From CAIVAT01 sp037133475 (GTDB lineage: Bacteria; Bacteroidota; Bacteroidia; Bacteroidales; FEN-979), in NCBI GenBank assembly GCA_037133475.1, contig JBAXOB010000009.1, positions 43,336 to 107,335 of the forward strand: a stretch of 64,000 bases of DNA, read 5' to 3'. Below the pieces are notes generated by a model. The model had not been told where the DNA came from, searched no databases, and saw nothing but the letters and a program-made list of their open reading frames with translations. Shown here one piece after another: positions 62,325 through 64,000 of this stretch. The number at the start of each line of letters is the position of its first letter. Within the stretch, counting starts at the first letter, position 1. The position numbers and the translations under genes are program-made.

Positions 62325-63341
62325 TTATTTCTCAATCGCTTGCTTCACAGACTTTGCCGCGTCAAGAACGGTTTTTTCAAACGGTATAGGTTTCCAGCTA
62401 AATGTTTTCATTGTATCACTTACATCAGCCTCTATGGTGTTTCCCACAAATGGCAGCATCCCCTTCATTTCGTCATTGAATTTGGCAATAAATTTCAATA
62501 AAAAAGTCGGGGCTAATTGAGTGCTTACTTTATCATATCCATTTGATTTTAAAATTTGAGCAATTTCGCGGATTGCATGAGGTTTTTCAGAAGTCACAAT
62601 GAATCGCCTGCCGTTTGCTGTTTCATTTTCCAAGGCATTAACATGAATTGCCGCAACATCTCTTACATCAGACATAACAGTAAAGGCTCTCGGTAACATG
62701 GGTACTTTCCCGGTGATTAATTTATTAAAAAAATCCATCGCCTCAGTAGCCAAATTTCCTGTCATGGTAGGCCCATATATCGGTCCGGGATTAACAACTA
62801 CCAATTCTAATTTCGGTGTCCCAGTTTGATTTTTTATAAAATCCCAGCCACTTTTTTCAGCGAGCGTTTTACTTTTAATATAGGCGGTTACATTTTTTCC
62901 ATTCACATTTGTCCAACTGTCCTGATTGATTTTTATAATGCCCGATTGCCCTCCATGCATAGCAACCGTTGAAGAGGTAAGCACTACGCGTTTCACACCA
63001 GCCTTTTTTGCAGCTTTCAATGCTCTTAGTGTCCCTTCAACCGCAGGTTTTATTAGTTCATTTTCGTCCTTTGGAACTTTCACCACAAAAGGCGATGCAA
63101 CATGTAACACAAAATCACATCCTGCCATGGCCTTGTCCCAACCTTCATCTTTCATAAGGTCAAGTTCGCAAAACTCCAAGTTTCCTTTGGGGTCAACTTC
63201 TTTTTTTATACCGTTGATAACTTCGTCGGTTTTAGATACACTCCTTACCGAGCCTCTAACGGCATAGCCCTTTTTTAATAGTTCGGCAGCGCAATGCTGT
63301 CCTAAAAATCCCGATATTCCGGTTACTAATACTTTTTTCAT
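62325..63341 (-). CDS. NAD(P)-dependent epimerase/dehydrogenase (extended SDR)
   Basis: A 338-aa protein with the Rossmann motif GISGFLGQHCA, a segment FVLHVASPF after the cofactor site, and an atypical active site: VVLTSSTVAMHGG followed by a YIKSKTLAEK (YxxxK). This matches the dihydroflavonol-4-reductase/aldehyde-reductase subgroup. It is a soluble oxidoreductase with unknown substrate. A strong hairpin (63374-63408) lies just upstream of its start. Confidence 0.88.
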   Translation of the reverse strand: MKKVLVTGISGFLGQHCAAELLKKGYAVRGSVRSVSKTDEVINGIKKEVDPKGNLEFCELDLMKDEGWDKAMAGCDFVLHVASPFVVKVPKDENELIKPAVEGTLRALKAAKKAGVKRVVLTSSTVAMHGGQSGIIKINQDSWTNVNGKNVTAYIKSKTLAEKSGWDFIKNQTGTPKLELVVVNPGPIYGPTMTGNLATEAMDFFNKLITGKVPMLPRAFTVMSDVRDVAAIHVNALENETANGRRFIVTSEKPHAIREIAQILKSNGYDKVSTQLAPTFLLKFIAKFNDEMKGMLPFVGNTIEADVSDTMKTFSWKPIPFEKTVLDAAKSVKQAIEK

Positions 63342-63373
63342 TTTTTTTGAAGTTTTCTTAATTTTAAAATATT

Positions 63374-63408
63374 AAACCCAACTCGGTAACATTTACTGAG
63401 TTAGGTTT
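63374..63408 (-). terminator. 15-bp stem-loop between the DUF1330 and SDR genes
   Basis: Bases 63374-63388 pair with 63394-63408 (one mismatch, one G-U) around a 5-nt loop. On the minus strand the stem is followed by A/T-rich DNA, so it can terminate the DUF1330 transcript before the SDR gene. An operator role for the SDR gene is an alternative. Confidence 0.5.
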
Positions 63409-63426
63409 TTGAATGCAGGCTAGGAA

Positions 63427-63765
63427 CTAAAGTCCTTCTATTATTACAACCCTGCCAGCCTCAGATTGTAATTCATTGATGCGAAGGTTTTTATATGGTT
63501 GATACTCCTCTGAGTTGTACCATCCTTCGGCTGCCTCCATACTTGGGAAACGGAGTACAGCAGCCCAGTTTCCATCCCAGTCCCCCTCTTTTATTTTTGG
63601 AGTTGCAGACCCCGCAATCATTTGTCCTTCATACTTATGCAAAATTGGAATCGCAAATTGTGCGTAACGTTGGTTAAGATCTTCAAGGCTTTCAACTTTC
63701 ATTTGAACCATAATGTAGGCTGGCTTTGCGACATAAGTACTTTCATTGTTTTTAATATTTTCCAT
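63427..63765 (-). CDS. DUF1330 family protein
   Basis: A 112-aa dimeric alpha/beta-barrel-type small protein: PAYIMVQMKVESLEDL, FAIPILHKYEGQMIAGSA, WAAVLRFPSMEAAEGWYNSE, YQPYKNLR, VVIIEG. Function unknown in general. Its promoter elements lie within the phased repeats at 63799-63869, so it may be regulated by the divergent HxlR-like protein. Confidence 0.85.
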   Translation of the reverse strand: MENIKNNESTYVAKPAYIMVQMKVESLEDLNQRYAQFAIPILHKYEGQMIAGSATPKIKEGDWDGNWAAVLRFPSMEAAEGWYNSEEYQPYKNLRINELQSEAGRVVIIEGL

Positions 63766-63798
63766 TTTTTTTAATTAAAAAATTATTACTTTTGTTTC

Positions 63799-63869
63799 GC
63801 AAGCAAAAATAGACAATAACTTTCAATATGCAAGCAAAAAATGAAATAAATTGCATTTTGCAAGTAAAG
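63799..63869. promoter_or_regulatory. three phased direct repeats in the HxlR/DUF1330 divergent promoter
   Basis: GCAAGCAAAA at 63799 and 63830 and GCAAGTAAAG at 63860 are spaced 31 and 30 bp apart, close to three helical turns. Copies 1 and 2 cover the -7 and -33 elements of the DUF1330 gene. This is a likely operator array for the HxlR-like regulator starting at 63886. Confidence 0.6.
63804..63838 (-). promoter_or_regulatory. promoter of the DUF1330 gene
   Basis: On the minus strand, TTTG (63838-63835), a 23-nt spacer and TATTTTTG (63811-63804) match the Bacteroidota consensus, about 38 nt upstream of ATG 63765. Confidence 0.55.
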
Positions 63870-63885
63870 TTAATATTGATTTACT

Positions 63886-64000
63886 ATGGAGTATAAATTT
63901 CGATGCGAATGTCCTATCACATCAGCCCTTGATATTTTGGGGGACAAATGGATATTGGTTATCATCAAACTGATGCTGATACAAGACAAAAAGACGTTCA
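63886..64000 (+). CDS. HxlR-family regulator, N-terminal part only (window edge)
   Basis: 38 codons from ATG 63886 to the window end, with no stop. The segment CECPITSALDILGDKWILVI is the N-terminal HxlR signature, including a Cys before the first helix as in many redox-sensing members. It is divergent from DUF1330, with the phased repeats between them. Confidence 0.82.
   Translation, partial: MEYKFRCECPITSALDILGDKWILVIIKLMLIQDKKTF

Noticed and set aside
1..64000. CRISPR arrays, tRNA or rRNA genes, and complete insertion sequences
   Set aside because: No regularly spaced repeat array, cloverleaf-like segment, rRNA signature or intact transposase was seen by eye. A tRNAscan/ISfinder run would be needed to exclude them.

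Overview
The window looks like a chromosomal segment of a Bacteroidota bacterium, probably Bacteroidales-like. Three things point there: two secreted proteins end in type IX secretion (T9SS) sorting domains, several genes have TAnnTTTG-type -7 elements, and Shine-Dalgarno signals are weak with several apparent TTG starts. Genus and species cannot be judged from the sequence alone. REGION 1 (1-24.8 kb, all + strand) is most of an extracellular contractile injection system (eCIS; Afp/PVC/AlgoCIS-like). In order it encodes a Pro-rich protein (cut by the window edge), the DUF4255 cap, an AAA+ ATPase, a small conserved protein, three tandem DUF4157 cargo/effector proteins, the tube-initiator protein, a LysM connector, the gpD-like hub, the gpV/gp5-like spike, a small protein, the gp25 sheath initiator, two baseplate-J wedge proteins, a gpI-like tail protein with an extended C-terminus, a DUF6519/beta-helix fibre candidate and a carboxypeptidase-regulatory-like protein. 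Sheath, tube and tape-measure genes are not here and would be expected to the left. The three effectors share the leader and DUF4157 zincin region but have unrelated C-termini: a caspase-like His/Cys pair, an L,D-transpeptidase-like HG...SxGC motif, and a possible papain/transglutaminase-like triad. Effectors 2 and 3 share a 354-bp block with one difference seen, and a decayed copy of the 5' end of the tube-initiator gene lies between them, so effector cassettes appear to have been exchanged by recombination. REGION 2 (25.5-41.7 kb) is mixed envelope biology: an outer-membrane barrel with a GH18-CE4-GT2 fusion, a T9SS beta-propeller, a PQQ-like propeller, a GT2/deacetylase pair, a large MscS channel, a B12-binding radical SAM protein, and an ECF sigma/anti-sigma pair followed by an exported propeller protein. 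REGION 3 (42-48.4 kb) is a compact five-gene operon: a ferredoxin-like protein, a radical SAM/SPASM protein, a DUF116-polyprenyl synthetase fusion, a small alpha/alpha-barrel protein and a squalene-hopene-cyclase-like protein with DxDDTA. It may make an undescribed cyclised terpenoid. REGION 4 (48.4-64 kb) has an aldo/keto reductase, an AraC regulator, secreted FG-GAP/HYR and ankyrin proteins, a PNPOx-like protein, a YncE-like propeller, a tannase-like hydrolase and DUF4242, tautomerase, SDR and DUF1330 enzymes. Two HxlR-type regulators each sit at an operator-like repeat in a divergent promoter region. This end also carries decayed repeat fragments and one frameshifted membrane gene.
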